A stretch of DNA of 64,000 nucleotides from Phragmites australis (GCF_958298935.1 NC_084941.1:17706001-17770000), one strand, 5' to 3'. Counted from the first letter of the stretch, positions 44,085 to 57,463 are shown. Made by a program: numbers and translations. The notes: generated by a model from the letters alone, not told the origin.

Positions 44085-44640
44085 ATAATGATCCATTTAT
44101 ATGCATTCTTATCATTTCATATGATATTCTCTTTTTAATTCAATTTGAATAAAAATAAACGCATACATTCTCTTTTAATTCATTTCATGTGATATTCTCT
44201 TTTGTGGAGGATAACCGCCCTTGTTGTCATGGCTGGAGTGGTGTGAAGATATACGGCTGAGGAGATGAAAAGCATGACAAGGTAAGAGTATGTTGCGCAT
44301 TTGCGAAGGTGTTTCGATCTACCGAGGAGTGACAAGGTTTGGTTGGGAATATTTTGCTTCCTTAGTGCAGACAACAAAGGTGCATGAAAAAATAATCTCA
44401 ATATGTTCATGTTGACTGCATCACATGAGAATAATATTAGCATATCTTATCGTCAAATATGCTGAGTGAGCTTGAAATGATAAAAGAGAAAATCACATGA
44501 AATGATAAGAATGCATATAAATGAGGATGTCAAACAGAGGGGATATTAGCACATCTTATCGTCAAATGTGCTGGGTGAGCTTGAAATGATAAAATATTAG
44601 TACATGAAATGAAATGAATTAAAAAGAGAATGTCACTTGA
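44085..44640. repeat. Nested inverted and direct repeats, MITE-like
   Basis: CATTTATATGCATTCTTATC (44095 on) recurs inverted as GATAAGAATGCATATAAATG near 44503-44522, with about 45 bp of matching arms. The segments ATTCTCTTTTAATTCATTTC (about 44168) and GAAATGAATTAAAAAGAGAA (about 44607) form a second pair. A direct repeat of ATCTTATCGTCAAATRTGCT (about 44442 and 44547) lies on the right. No protein is encoded. It could fold into a long hairpin. Confidence 0.6.
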
Positions 44641-45649
44641 GAGATGTATGTGTGTCACTATTGCAAGCTAATTTTGCAACTGCAGCAATGCTATGATATG
44701 ATAGAGCCTTGAGCTAGAAGACGGTGTTTTTTTTTGTCAAAGCTAGAAGAACAATATAGCAGCCTTGGCCATTAATTTCTTTAAGAAAAAAAATCATTTT
44801 ACTCATTCAAACTATTCTATTGGGGGTGGGTTTTTTGAAATTTGAAATTTGGTTTTCCGGCCTGCCTCCATGCCGATGCATCCTCGGTCTTTCCATTCAT
44901 CGCCGTCCCTCCGGACTGGTGTGGCCTGGACATTTCCTTCCTACCTACCGACTGTGGGTAGCAATGGCCTGCTAGGTCTGTTTCTAGTCTAGCAAGAGGC
45001 TGGATCTCCATCCCAATTGGGGGTGTCGTATGGAAGGTAGATCGCTGGTCTAGGTCCGTACTGAGAGGGTCTCAGGTGATCTATCCCCATCAACCTGGGC
45101 TCATCCAGGTGGTGTGGTTCACTGTCTTCTTAGATGAAGAAATCATGTGTGTGGAAGAGGGTGCCAACAGGGGGGGATGAGTCCTCCTTGGCCTCACGTA
45201 TTGTCGAGGTTGTGGCCATGCACCTCGGTAGCCACAACGTTGTTGTCCCGGCGCCGAGACCGGTGCTACCTCTCTGAGCCTCTGGGAAGAGGCATCTAGC
45301 TCAGCATCATGGACACAGGAAGAGTTGTGGTTGGCTTCTGCAACCATGGCAAGGACCCCTCCCCACATGTCGACCGCAACCAGTGGTGCAGAAGAATGGG
45401 AAGTCTGCATTTTATTTAGTTGATTAATCTCTGGATCAATCTCCTAAGGATCCCATGGTAATTGCGGTAGGTGAATGCTGTCGGCATGCCCGAAGTAGGA
45501 AAGATATTTTTGGGGCCATTTGGAAATGGCAGGCATCTAATTGCATGAAATCTCCTGCGTTTTGCAGTGAAGCAGCACCATCCCCATTAATCTAGCAGGT
45601 TCAGCTGCCGCAACCTCTACATTTTCCTTCCGTTCTTTCTCCCTCCTTT

Positions 45650-48466
45650 GTGTAGGTGGTGATGATAGGCCATGGTGTCAATTCCAGCTCCACCTCTGGT
45701 GGCGGCCTGGGCCGGAGGCCTTCTTGTGGTCCAATTGACACTCAAAGAAGTGTTGTTGCTGGGAACTCGATTGGAAGAGAGGGCGACAGCCATTTCGGTG
45801 CTTCTGCCAGTGGTGCTAGACGGCTCATCACCGACAAACCCCTCCCCTTCGGAGGACATGGCTAGATCATGCCAAAGTGTATAAGAGTTCCCGTCTTCTA
45901 GTCTCTCGTTGACATCAATGCAGCTAGCAGTCTAGGCGAGTTCGGGGGCAAGCCAGACCTAGTATCGCCCAAGGAGGCCACTTCACGTTAGGTGTAGGCC
46001 CCCTAGCATGTCCTCCTCCAAGGGGCGCCCTAGCCACGGGCTTCGTTCAAACGGTCGGACGCGCAACCCTAGTAGAGCTTAGAACACCTCGAAGACACCG
46101 GAGAGGGTAGTTCCGCTTGGTCCAGTGCGGCTGCCTTCCCAAGACCTTCACCTCTAGCTCCCGAGGCAAAGGACAACAAGTAGAAGCCTAATAACTTGTA
46201 CTGCTTTCGCTGTAAGACAAAGGAGCACTCGATGGAGGTGTGTGATATTGTCTCAAGCATGACGATCACCTGTAAGCCAAGTGCTCTATTCTAAAGTTAT
46301 CGAAGCTGAATGCAACGTTGTTCAGATTTAGTGGTGACAAACTAGGTTTCTTCCAAATACCTCCTACATGCTACAATGGTGTCGACCTGCAGGCACTGCC
46401 AATGGCCTTGGTCAAGGTCATAGGTAATTAGTTGTCTACAAAAGTTATTTAGAATGAACTTCAACAAAGGATCCACTTTGACTAGAACTGGGAGGTTGTT
46501 CCATAAGGAGCAGATAGATATCTTGTGGCTTTTCAAAATTCGGATGAGCTAAGCAAGATGGTGGATGCTGAGTTTCACTTCAAAGCACTTAGGGCCACTA
46601 TATCTATTGGAGAGTGGAAACCATCTGATGAGTCGAGTCCCCTCTTCCACCTTGAATCTGTATAGGTACATATATCAGGAATTCCTTTGGCATTTCAGCA
46701 TTATTAGGCCATCTGGGCTATGTTGACGGTGCTTGGTGCACCGTTGGAAGTTGACATGCATTGCCAGTGGAGCCGTGGCATTGTTCATGTCTAGATGGAT
46801 CTTATGGATGCCAATTTGTTGCCCACTAAAATAGATGTGGTCCTTGGTCATGCTAGCTATGAAATCACCTTCTCCCTCGAGGACTCAGGCTTTCTCGCTG
46901 ATGATGGCTTGAGCTTCCATCCACCTAAAGGGGATTTTAATGGTAACGAGGATGATTTTCTAGATGAAGACCAAGATGTACCTTAGGACCAAGCCAAAAG
47001 GAAGGTAAAAAATATTAATTCACAGGCTAACAGCAACAATTCAGTTCTTGTCCCTATGCAGGTGGATGGGGCCACGTCGATGAGATCCTTGCACTATCCG
47101 GTTGCACCCATCTTATCATAGTGACTCGGTTCAACAAGACGACCATGTGCGTGACCACGCCACCATCTGCTTCGACCGGCCATGGGCCATTGCTGCACTC
47201 AGCTCTAGCATCACAGTCATCTCATATTTCTACCCACGTGCTGTGTGCCTCTTCGAGGCTAGTCTCAGCTCCATCCAGCGAAGGGGCGGCCTCACCTTCG
47301 CCCATCAGCCTAGCTGTAGAGAAGCGTAGCAAGGCGACCAAATCGGGTGGCATAGGGACTCAGCCGTTGTAGGTCTACACGCGGTAGAAAGTAGTAGCAA
47401 GGCAGGCGACTACCCCATCCCTGGGTAGCCCATCCTAAGGACGCTTCGGCAGGTCAGCCGGTGGTCAAGGGAGGGCCAGCGGCTCCCCAGGGCAAAGCTG
47501 CAGAATGGATTAAGCACGTCGATGACGCCACCTAGACCAAAGCAACAACAACAAGGCTGGCTACATCCCTGGCGATGACAGAGACTGCCTAGAACAAGGC
47601 CAATTGTCGGGCCATGCAACAACATCTGACCTCTCCCGCCGTAGGTTATGGCCTCAAGTCGGTGGGCCCTTGCACTCAGGTGGCAAGTGCGGGCCCTGGC
47701 ATAGATATGTCGTCACCTGTGCTGACTGTGGTGGCATGGCCTAACCTGGCTGGCGTGGCTAGGATGTTCGCTCCCCTGGCTTACGCACTTCTAAGACAAG
47801 GCGTCACCCAAGCCGAAGCAGTGGTAATGGGGAAGGCTGGCCACCTGGAGGCACCGGCAACCAGCCAAGAGCCAGCACAGTTAGTGCTCGATGAGGTAGC
47901 TTGGTTGGTCCTATCCTGGTCCCCCCGCTGCGCCAAGTTGTGGTCGTACGACTACTCTGAATTGTCTAGCCAATCTACATCTCCTCTAGCGGCAGTTCAA
48001 GGTACGCCATAAAATTGTCTAGCCAATCTACATCTAGTTCCTTTTTTGCTTCCAATTTTAGTCCCCTATGTATTTCGTTGGGGAAAAATGAATTGGAAAT
48101 AGAGTGATCTTCCAATGTGTTAAAACTTTTGGTGGATAAGTCGTCCCTAAAGCATAATGTGCAACCAAAAACCTGTAACCAAATAGGAGAAAATTCTCAA
48201 GTAGTAGAATCCCAGCTTGAATTTCAAGACGACCATCTGACTGATGTAAGTGATGAGGACTCGGATGCTAATTGGGAAGTCTCCATCCTATCTCACTTGG
48301 TGCAGGACATTACTAAGGTTGACTTGGATGAGGTGAAGCCTGGAAACATTGATTGTGACCATAAGGCTGGCACTCAAAAGTCCAAAGTGTCCGCCTCAAA
48401 GAAAAAAGGCCGACTCGTAAAAAAGTCAAGAAAAATGGTAATAAATGAAAGGCATTTTCTGGAATA
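45650..48466 (+). pseudogene. LINE ORF1 (gag-like, zinc-knuckle protein), broken
   Basis: A zinc knuckle CFRCKTKEHSMEVC (CX2CX4HX4C) is encoded at about 46200-46241, in a frame that soon hits stops. The downstream frames have low-complexity Ala/Val/Gly and Ser-rich content (47614-48012) and an acidic plus Lys-rich C-terminal end (48117-48466, KKKGRLVKKSRKM). LINE ORF1 proteins bind the element RNA. The last ORF1 segment overlaps the ORF2 start by about 22 bp, in another frame. Confidence 0.5.
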
Positions 48467-49268
48467 GCAGAGGTCTTCGAGGCTTCGCTAAAATCATATT
48501 TATCGCAGATTATATTCCTAAACACCGCTTGGATTTTGCGGCTTTGCTAGAGACTGGGAAACATTCCGTCAAGCTAGGGTTCTTAAATCACCTCTTTGGC
48601 TGTCGGGACTTTCAATGGCACTGCGTTCTGCCTCGGGCCAGGTCTAGAGGCATTCTTGTTGGCATAAATTTGGCTTCTCTTGATGTTGAGCAAATCTCTG
48701 ATATGGAATTCCTTGTCAGAATTCATCTACGGAACAAAGACAATTCATATAAATGGAGTCTAGTAGCAATGTATGGGCCAGCTCAAGCTAACCTAAAGCC
48801 TTGCTTCTTGGAGGAACTCATCAATACCTTTCATGATAACCCTTATCTGATGTTGTTTGATGGGGATTTCAATATTCTTTGGTTCCATCATAAGAAGAAT
48901 AATGGCAGATTCCAACCCATATGGCCTTTCCTATTCACAGTCATCGACAGCTTGGATCTTAAGGAAATTGATTTATCAGGCCATCAATACACATGGGAAA
49001 ACAACCTACAAATCCCCACTTATGAGAAGCTAGACCATGCACTAATAACCATGGAATGGGAAGAGAGATACCCATTGGTCATTGCCTGTGCTCTCGAAAG
49101 GACCGGGGTATTGGACCATGCTCCTATACTTATTGATACATGTAACCCAATTATAAGGGTGGGCCGTAAAGCATTCATGTTTGAATTGGGTTGGTTAAAC
49201 CGTGAGGGTTTTGCTGATCAAGTCAAAGAAGTATGGAACCAATCAATAGCTGGTCGGAATCCCATGTA
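48445..49268 (+). pseudogene. LINE ORF2, endonuclease domain, cut at its 3' end
   Basis: An open frame of 274 codons starts MKGIFWNSRGLRGFAK, the usual N terminus of grass LINE ORF2. WSLVAMYGPAQ and LMLFDGDFNILW fit the AP-endonuclease-like (EEP) fold that nicks target DNA. The catalytic E appears in AALLETGKH, DxN is DFNI, and the final SDH motif is LDHAPI. The frame ends at 49269 where the foreign sequence starts; the EEP domain itself is nearly complete. Confidence 0.8.
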
Positions 49269-50105
49269 GTATGGAACCAATCAACCACTCCTCGATCTCT
49301 CCATCTATCTCTCAATACATGCATACAATGATACATATATTTAATGTAAATCAATAATAAAAATACCTTCATTAATACATAATAATGAACACATATTTCA
49401 AGTCATAGGCTAATACCTAAAGTTTCTATATTGGATCTTGATAAATTAATTAAAATATAAAAAATATAATTGAAGCTCGCTATATATCTTAATTTTATGG
49501 CTAATTTTTCTAATTCATTAAAAATAAAAAATAAATATGCTCAAACCTATAGCTAATGTAAATCAATAATAAAGACACTTTCCACCATAAGCTACTAATT
49601 GAAGATTTCGTATAATAAATGAGATATAATTGCATCTACATTGTCTTAAAACATCATGGACATAGGTGCATCTCCATCTTTTCAAAATCTAGAGCAATGT
49701 AGCAAATAAAATTCAACTAGAAATAGATTAGAGATGAAGTTACATACCTCGGAACACCTAGGGCATGAGGATTCCTCAAAATTTTGAAGCCACTAAGAAC
49801 TTGGTGACCAAAAATGGCCGCCACCGAGCAAACAGAGCTCCTCTCTGTTATGTGCTTAGGCTTGGGAAAGGAGAAGGTGACTTTTATATAGTCGAGACAT
49901 CATTACTGGCTCATATAACAAGCCAGCAGTGATGCCCTGCTATCACTACAGCCGGCAGTGATGCCCTTATCACTGCCAGTTCATAAGCCACGATGACTGT
50001 ATTTTTCCCGCGTGGCTTATGAACCGGTAGTGATTCCCCATCACTGCCGGCCCATTAGAAACCGGCAGTGATGGGCCGGTATATATAGGGGTTTATGTAG
50101 TAGTG
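49269..50105. mobile_element. CACTA-type fragment inside the LINE
   Basis: The right edge reads TTTATGTAGTAGTG (inward CACTACTACATAAACC) and 49900-50080 holds inverted and direct copies of CACTGCCGGYYYAT-like motifs (CCGGCAGTGATGGGCC). No matching CACTA start is visible on the left; instead the 16-mer GTATGGAACCAATCAA of the LINE is repeated at 49231 and 49269. The left end is therefore lost or rearranged. No coding capacity. Confidence 0.55.
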
Positions 50106-50164
50106 CTTCTCATTGATTGAATCATTGCGGGAGGACATCCCTTAGGTGTCAGAGATAAAAAAAA

Positions 50165-52160
50165 AATCATTGAACAAGAAGTGCAAGATGCAGTGTTCCA
50201 GATGGAGCACAATAAAGCTCCCAGGCTAGATGGTTTTCTGGCAGAGTTTTAGCAGACGTTCTAGGATGTCATAAAAAATGATCAGATAATGCTATTTTAG
50301 GACTTGCATTCTAGAATGCTGCTGATCCGTAGCCTTAACTTTGGTATTATCACCCTACTCCCTAAAACCAAAGAGGCTTCTCGTATTCAGCAATATAGGC
50401 CAATATGCCTGCTAAACATCAGGTTCAAGATTTTCACAAAAGTGGCCACTAACCGCATAAATGGTGTAGCGGATCGAATTACCTGACGCACCAAGTCTGC
50501 ATTTATGCGAGGCGGAAACATCCTAGATGGGGTAGTAGTCCTTCATGAGACTATCCATGAAATGCATCATAAAAAGCTGAATGGAGTCATACTAAAGTTA
50601 GACTTTGAAAGGGCATACGACAAAGTCAAGTGTCCATTCTTACTACATACACTCCGGATGAAGGGTTTCTCGCCTAAATGATGTTCCTAGATAGAAACTT
50701 TTGTTTCTGGAGGTAGTATAGCAGTCAAAGTCAATGATGAAATAGAAAAGTATTTCCAAACAAAAAAAAAGGCATCTTCCAAGGAGATCCGCTCTCCCTG
50801 ATGTTGTTCAATATTGTGGTTGACATGTTAACAGTTGTTATTGAGAGAGCAAAGAGAAGGGCAATTTGGTAGCATAGTTCCACATCTGGTTGAGGATGGT
50901 TTATCTATCATGCAATATGCCGATGACACCATTCTTTGTTTGGAACATGATATAGAAAAAGCCAGGGACTTGAAATCCTTGCTCTGCACATTTGAACAAC
51001 TCTCTAGCCTAAATATCAATTTTCACAAAAGTGAATTGTTCTACTTTGGCCAAGCCCAGGATAATGCGGCGCAGTATTCCGAGCTTTTCGGGTGTGCTAT
51101 GGGCGAGCTCCCTATGCACTACTTGGGAATTCCAATCCACTACCGAAAATTGAAGAATTCAGACTGGAATAGAGTGGTGGATCATTTTGAGAAGAGATTG
51201 AGCAGCTGGATGAGCAAGTATCTGTCCGCGGGTGGATGACTGATACTCCTCAATTCAGTTCTTAGCAGCCTCCCGATTTACATGATGTCCTTTTTTCTTA
51301 TTCCACGGGGGTACTAAAGCATCTTGACTACTTCCGCTATAGATTTTACCGGCAAAGTGATAGTCAAAAGAAAAGGTACCGCCTAGTGAAATGGAGCGTC
51401 ATGTGCCAATCCAAAGATCAGGGTGGGTTAGGGATCAGAAATCTTGATGCTTAAAATTTGGGCCTTCTTTGCAAATGGATTTCTAAATTGGAGACAGAAG
51501 AGGGGACCTAGCAAGAATTGTTGCAAAACAAATACGTTGGCTCTAAACCTTTGTCTCAGGTTAATTGGAAACCAGGAGATTCCCATTTATGGGATAGTCT
51601 GATGAAGGTCAAACATGTTGTTTATCATTTTAGCTCCTTCATCATTAAGTTCGGTACCCAAATCAGATTCTGGGAGGATCAATGGTTGGGAAACACACCG
51701 CTAAGAGAGCAGTACCCAGACCTATATAATATAGTGTGACACTGTTGCCACAGTGTTACAATCAAATCCGTCAGATATTTCCTTTCGGAGGGACCTTTGG
51801 GGCCCAAAGTTGAGAGCACAGAATGAGTTGCTTAATCGCCTCATCCACATTACCTTATCACAAGGCCGTGATGAGTTCTGGTGGAGCCTTTCACCATCTG
51901 GAAAGTTCTGTGTAAACTCCTTGGAAAGCACTCTAATTCATCACAACTCTCCAACAATGAATAAGCAGTTACAAAAACTAAAAGTACCCCTTGAAATTAA
52001 AATCTTTCTTTGGTACATGTGTAAATGAGGCCTCTTAACCAAGGATAATCTATCTAAAATGCTTTGGCAAGGTAGCCAAAAGTATTGCTTTTGTCACAAA
52101 AATGAGACAATTCAGCACCTCTTTTTTTATTGTTGTCTTGTCCGATCTGCATGGTCCATA
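50165..52160 (+). pseudogene. LINE ORF2, reverse transcriptase and zf-RVT parts, broken
   Basis: Conserved pieces run in order: ITLLPKTKEASRIQQYRPIC (50350), GVILKLDFERAYDKV (50585), QGDPLSLMLFNIVVDML (50790), the polymerase box QYADDTILCLEHD (50910-50950), ELPMHYLGIPIHYRKLKNSD (51105), WEDQWLGNTPLREQYPDLYN (51670), and a zf-RVT tail (FWWSLSPSGKFCVNS, 51875; CFCHKNETIQHLFFYC, 52090). The YADD box is intact but stops and shifts break the frame throughout. The RT would copy LINE RNA at the nicked target. Confidence 0.8.
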
Positions 52161-52690
52161 GTCTAGTTGGCTTCAAACATTTAACATTTACCCACCATGT
52201 AGTGGATCTAATTATTTTGGCAATTGGCTTCGTGGTCTAAGTAAACAATGGAAAGCTGATATAATGGTGGCTACTACTGCCTTTTATTGGTCTATATGGC
52301 TATGCAGAAATGATAGTCATTAACAAGAAACAATGTTTTTCTCCTTTGTATGTTATCAACTCTTGCACTCTTTTGCTCCGTATGTGGTCTATTTTGCAGC
52401 AATAGAAGCGTCGACAGACGGTGGCTACAACGTGCACACAGTTGGAGCGGGTGGTCAGGGTGCCCTTTACCCGTTTTGGGTGGCAGTCTAGACTACAGAT
52501 CCAAGATACACCAACTTAGACCCGCTAGCTATGTTCCCCATCATTTATGGTACTTTTGGTTTAACCCAACGTCTTTTTGTTTTCCTTTGTGTTTCTTGGT
52601 CGTGTGCATCTAGTTATGCAGAGATCTAAAGTGTACTCTTATGTAGTTGTATTATCTTGATGTAATGATGAGAGTTAATAAGTTCTTGTT
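52161..52690 (+). other. LINE 3' region and tail
   Basis: No protein motif after the zf-RVT remnant. It ends with AAGTTCTTGTTATAAAAAAC, a plausible tail. Confidence 0.4.
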
Positions 52691-54180
52691 ATAAAAAACT
52701 ATTCTGTTGGACCATTTAACCCCTTGTGCAGTTTTTTATTGGAGGGGGTAACAAACTTTGGTGATGCGGGGTGCCCAATCTTCTGCACATAGGATCAAAG
52801 GTACACTGTGGGACTTGACAAACCGTAGGTGATAACTCATACCAATGCAAGGACTTGCGTCTCTTTGAAATCTGCCAAACCACATGCTCTGAAGATAAAT
52901 GCACGAGATCTCAAGTGGATGATATCGAAGACTCAATTCTCAGTGGAAAAGCAAGCATGATCTTGATAAAAAAACGTCCAATTCCCCTCTATTGCAGCTA
53001 TGCCAATTCAATAGGAAGAACAAGCGCTATGACTGTCTTAGATTCAATAAGCAATTTGAGTTTTACAATAAACTTGATCTGACTTTCTGAGGTCATGGAC
53101 TCAACTATATATTCTTCCTAGGATTGTAGAAACCGAACTGGACTCACTATGACATAAGAAAGGAAACCTAAGATACAACCGACATATTGTTTTGATGACT
53201 ATAGCCTGCCTATTTTGAATCTGACAATTGGGTAGGATCTATTCTTTCCAACAAGTACTTATATAGCCCAAAATGACTCTGTATGAGAGACTTATAGCAC
53301 TTTTACTGTGTCTGTTTGGTTGCACCAAACCGAGTCCAAATCGACTTGAATCTTTCATATCTTCTTTCTCTGTGATTAGATTTATTTGAGTATGTGTAAA
53401 CCTTGAAAACCAAGTCTTCCACACCCATAGAAAGGCCTGGAACATCTGGATATGATCTCTAAACATCTTGCAAGCCACGGGCTCAACATCAATAAGTATT
53501 GTGTGTCACTCAGACAGTTTGTGTTACTTCCATCCAGATCATGCATCGTTTGATTCGTTTGGAATAGATTCTGTATCATTTCAAAATATGTATCTTTTGC
53601 ACGCTGGAATGTACTATGTTAAAGCAGAATTCACTTAGAACTTAACAGACAGAACTGCACCTAATGTGTTATGCTTGTGCGCCTCTGCCTCCCTCACCAC
53701 CCGCTGGTCTGATGGCTTATATGTGCACGTCCTCTCAAATATGAGCACAATAGAATTACAAATATTAGGTAGCATCAAATTCCCATCAATCTCATGTGCA
53801 TATTTGTATAATGCTTTGTATAATGCTTGTCAAATATGTCGAATCACCACAGCAGCTTTTAGGTTCTTTTCAGCTTTTTTTGATTTCATGGTGTTCAAAA
53901 GTACTTGAAACATTCGCAACTATTGATGGAACATTGATGCTAGAAATATCCGCATGTTTTGGTCTATAATGGGATTAGAGAGGTAATGGGGCAAATGGCC
54001 TATTTGGTCCCTGAACTGTCAAAAGATCATTTTAGTCCCAAAGCTTTTGGAGAAGGTCATATAAGAACTTGCACACAGTTGGCACTCCAGGTGGACGTGT
54101 TGACTCAGCCATGTAACTATTTGCTAACTTATATCATTTGGGAAAAATAAGAGAGAGATAAACCTTCCCGTTTTACAAGC
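52691..54180. other. Unassigned intergenic DNA
   Basis: No gene recognised. A stretch at about 53985-54060 (TTTGGTCCCTGAACTGTCAA, GATCATTTTAGTCCCAAAG) resembles a repeat widespread in grass genomes. ORFs are short and featureless. Confidence 0.3.
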
Positions 54181-54500
54181 GTTGCAAGGGAGTCCATAGA
54201 ACAGTTCTAGGGCCTTCTCCATCGCCGCCACTGTAAAGTGCAGCGGTGCCAAACGCCGCTGCAGGAGTCATCGTCAGTTCGTCACCATTGCCCACCTCGC
54301 CGTCGACTAAACCATCAGATCTTGATCTCTCTCAGCTCCGGGTACCACTTAAATATACTGTCCTGGCCACGACGACCTTGGCTCCTCTGCAAACGTGACC
54401 ACATCCCCGACAACCTCAGCTCCTTCTCTTCCATTGCAACCTGGGCTAGGTCCCAGGCTCTCAGACGGTGATTGCTGTTTAAGAAAGGGTTGGTTAAGTC
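54181..54500. other. Short GC-richer exon-like patch
   Basis: About 300 bp (GCCGCCACTGTAAAGTGCAG, CTCCGGGTACCACTT) with ORFs in two frames and no recognised domain. It may be a relic of a gene or leader exon. Confidence 0.25.
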
Positions 54501-57463
54501 CTAGCCCAATTGTTATCTGCGCAGTGTTCTCAATGTATTCACATGCAAACAGCAAAGAGTATGAGAATAAATGGTAAACACGCATAATCATACTGAATTA
54601 CAACACAAACAACCATCAACGTGCTACACAGTAGCCAAGCGGAGACGGGTGCAATCATGCAAGTACTATATACCAGTTCTCTAAAAGCCAGCCAAACTCT
54701 GAGGCTATAGAAGTAGTCCATACATGGAAATCGGTAGAATAAAACCTTTTTTTTTTAGGAAAAAAGAGGGTGAAACTGGAAATATTCTGTTGATGGAGAG
54801 CCATAGAAGCAAATAATATCGTTTGACCAACTGACTTACCACACGAGAAAACAAGAGATCATAGCAGCGATAAAAGTTAGAAAAAAGTGGTACCGAGTTC
54901 AGTCACGGAAGCGCATAATGTTAAATTTACATCTAACGTGCGTCGTTCGAAAACAAAGCATCACTACAGGTTTAGCGTTGCTAGCCAGTAGATTCATCTT
55001 ACAAACAGCTGGCTCAAGGTGCAAAACCAATGCTCCATCCTCCTATATCTCATAACATGACGGATCAACGGGAAAGTTCGTTGCTACAGTTGATATTTGA
55101 AACAGCAATCGTATCAGTTACTGAGAAAAACAGAACCTAATCTGAACTCTTATAGACCTGCACTGTGTTGTCTAAATTACCACATGGCAGACAATGGTAG
55201 GATGGCGAAACTAGGGTTAAGATTGAACAAGAACTTAGCACCAACAAAATTAGTGCTTACTAATTAAAACAAAGATGACATAATAGTTTCGCAAATAACA
55301 GAGGGCGCTAAAAGAAGAAACAGGAAATGTAAACCTAAAGGCAAAAATAAATATGTTATATCAATTGATCTATTCATATAAAATAAATCGAACTTAAGTG
55401 TCACAAAAGGTGAATCGCATGCCTAGTTTGAAGATCTCCATTACACAACTGAGAAACAGAAGGACCTATTACAAGTTAATATTCCTATAATTTGCAGACG
55501 ATGATGGCATTTATTTACGTGCATATTCTAATGTTGCAATTCAAATATTTTAAACTATATAGCAGAGGGAGCCACCAATGGTGCTCAAGTATAAACATCT
55601 TAAACTGATACAGATTGGCATTGCACAAAACAAATAATTGCTAGAGTTAAGATGCATCTATTAAAGCATATTCATCCAACAAATGAACCTAGTTAGGTCA
55701 ATGTATGCCAACAGGATGTCAATCATCAGCTATCTCATTAAAATGTTGGCCAAATAGGAAGTTCTTGAAATAGTTGACATCTTATTTGAAGGTTCTCACA
55801 GAAAAACAGAACCTAATATGCCTAGTTTATGTATTCTGTCATAACACTACCAAGATGACATAATATAGATCCAACAAAGCAAGCTTTGCTTTACTAATCA
55901 TAGCAAATATGACTGAAGATGTTTTTCCATGTCACAGAGGCCACGTAACAGGAGAGCTACCATAGCAAATATGACTGGATATGTTTCTCCAAGTCAAAGA
56001 GGCGAAGTAACAGGGGTGCAGAATAGGAACCACCAGGAAAAGTAAACCTCAAAGAATACATTCTGTATGGATTCGCTTATGTCAAATAAAAAGTGAACCT
56101 TAGTGTCAGAAATAATGAAGCACAAGTCCAGTATAAAATGGACCATAACAGAATCTTTTAATTGCTGAATCTCCCATTATAGGAAACATGAACGACACTA
56201 ACTAATACATCCGTAATGACGCAACATAGACTACATCAGATTCTAGAATCAAAGATCATTAAAATATTGTAATAGAGACAAAGCTTCAGAAGAGATGTTT
56301 CTCCTAACAAACTCAGGCCTACTGGCACGGAACAGAAAGACCAGTTCTTATCTAACATTTTAATGATAAACAGATAATAACATATCATTAATCATGTGAA
56401 AGGTGCAGAATGAACTATGCTGTTTCATCATTAAAATAAATTAAGAAAATTCCTTCACTAGATTTGATAAATGTCATTCCCATCCGAGCGTTTTACAAAG
56501 GGTACCTGACATCAGTGTCGTGAAGCAAGAAGGAAATAATATATGACCAAATGTTCTGACCATGCAACTTGCAACGCTGTGTGAACCTGAGGTGCTCCAA
56601 GTAACCTAGCCCTAGTAAGTACACATGATACTGAATTTTGAAGTCCTAAGAGTGCCCTTGTAGAGTGGTGTAACCTTGCTGGTGCTTCTGAACAAGAGCA
56701 CTGAGCATTCAATTTTCAAATGGTTTAAACTAGTAATTTGTAATGTATGAGTTGATCTCATGTAAAACATTCAGCTCGATTCAGATGATGTAATAGCTAA
56801 AGAGGTACAGAATGGGACGAGCAAAAACCAATTTAGACCAAGGGCTCTGTGTCCCATTTCACTCCACTTGTTTAAACACTCCAGCACTCTGTCACCACGA
56901 TGCCTCTCATCAGAACCCCTCCCCTGTTCTAAGCACCAAAGGACTAGATCATGCGCACTCGTCAAATGTTCATGAGTTATTTATTCTAGTATCTCCAGAC
57001 CCATGGTTACAACAATTTGATCTTTCTAGTACAATTATATGAACAATAAATAGAAGTTTAATGACAATTGGACCTGAAATTCAAAAAAGAAAAAGGAATT
57101 CAAATGTTGCATTATGTCAACATCATGGCCTATCACAATGTCCCCAAATCGAACCCAAATTGAAAAGTCAGATGTCACTTAATCAAAAAAAGTAATATTG
57201 TTGGGCACACAAAAATCCAACGTTGGATTCAAGATACCGAAACAGATTTAAATGCAGTTACCAAATACCAATGCGAATGAACATGACAACACAAACGAAA
57301 AGAATCAATGATTCTTTAGCTCATCTTGAATTTTTTTTGATGATTAAGGAATCCATTAGCATCTCCTGAAAACAAGACATCACACCTACTATATGAACAT
57401 CTAGGCAGCACAAGCAATAGCCGTGCCAATTTGCGAGCCATTCACCAACCATCAATTGCTTAA
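54501..57463. other. Unassigned AT-rich region with diverged internal duplication
   Basis: Nearly 3 kb without a gene. A 62-bp tandem pair starts at about 55900 and 55962 (ATAGCAAATATGACTG). More diverged blocks at about 55110-55500 recur at 55790-56180 (AAAAACAGAACCTAAT, AGATGACATAATA, AAGTGAACCTTAGTGTCA-like). The region right of 57300 may be the 3' end of the minus-strand gene. Confidence 0.35.

Larger units (their letters stand above)
44830..52690 (+). mobile_element. L1-type LINE (non-LTR retrotransposon), decayed, interrupted by a CACTA fragment
   Basis: Contains in order a 5' region, ORF1 with a CCHC knuckle, ORF2 with endonuclease, reverse transcriptase and zf-RVT parts, and a 3' tail (GTTAATAAGTTCTTGTT then A-rich, about 52690). 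The gene order is that of plant L1 LINEs. A foreign piece (49269-50105) separates the endonuclease from the RT. Whether all of 44830-45640 belongs to the element is uncertain. Confidence 0.72.
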
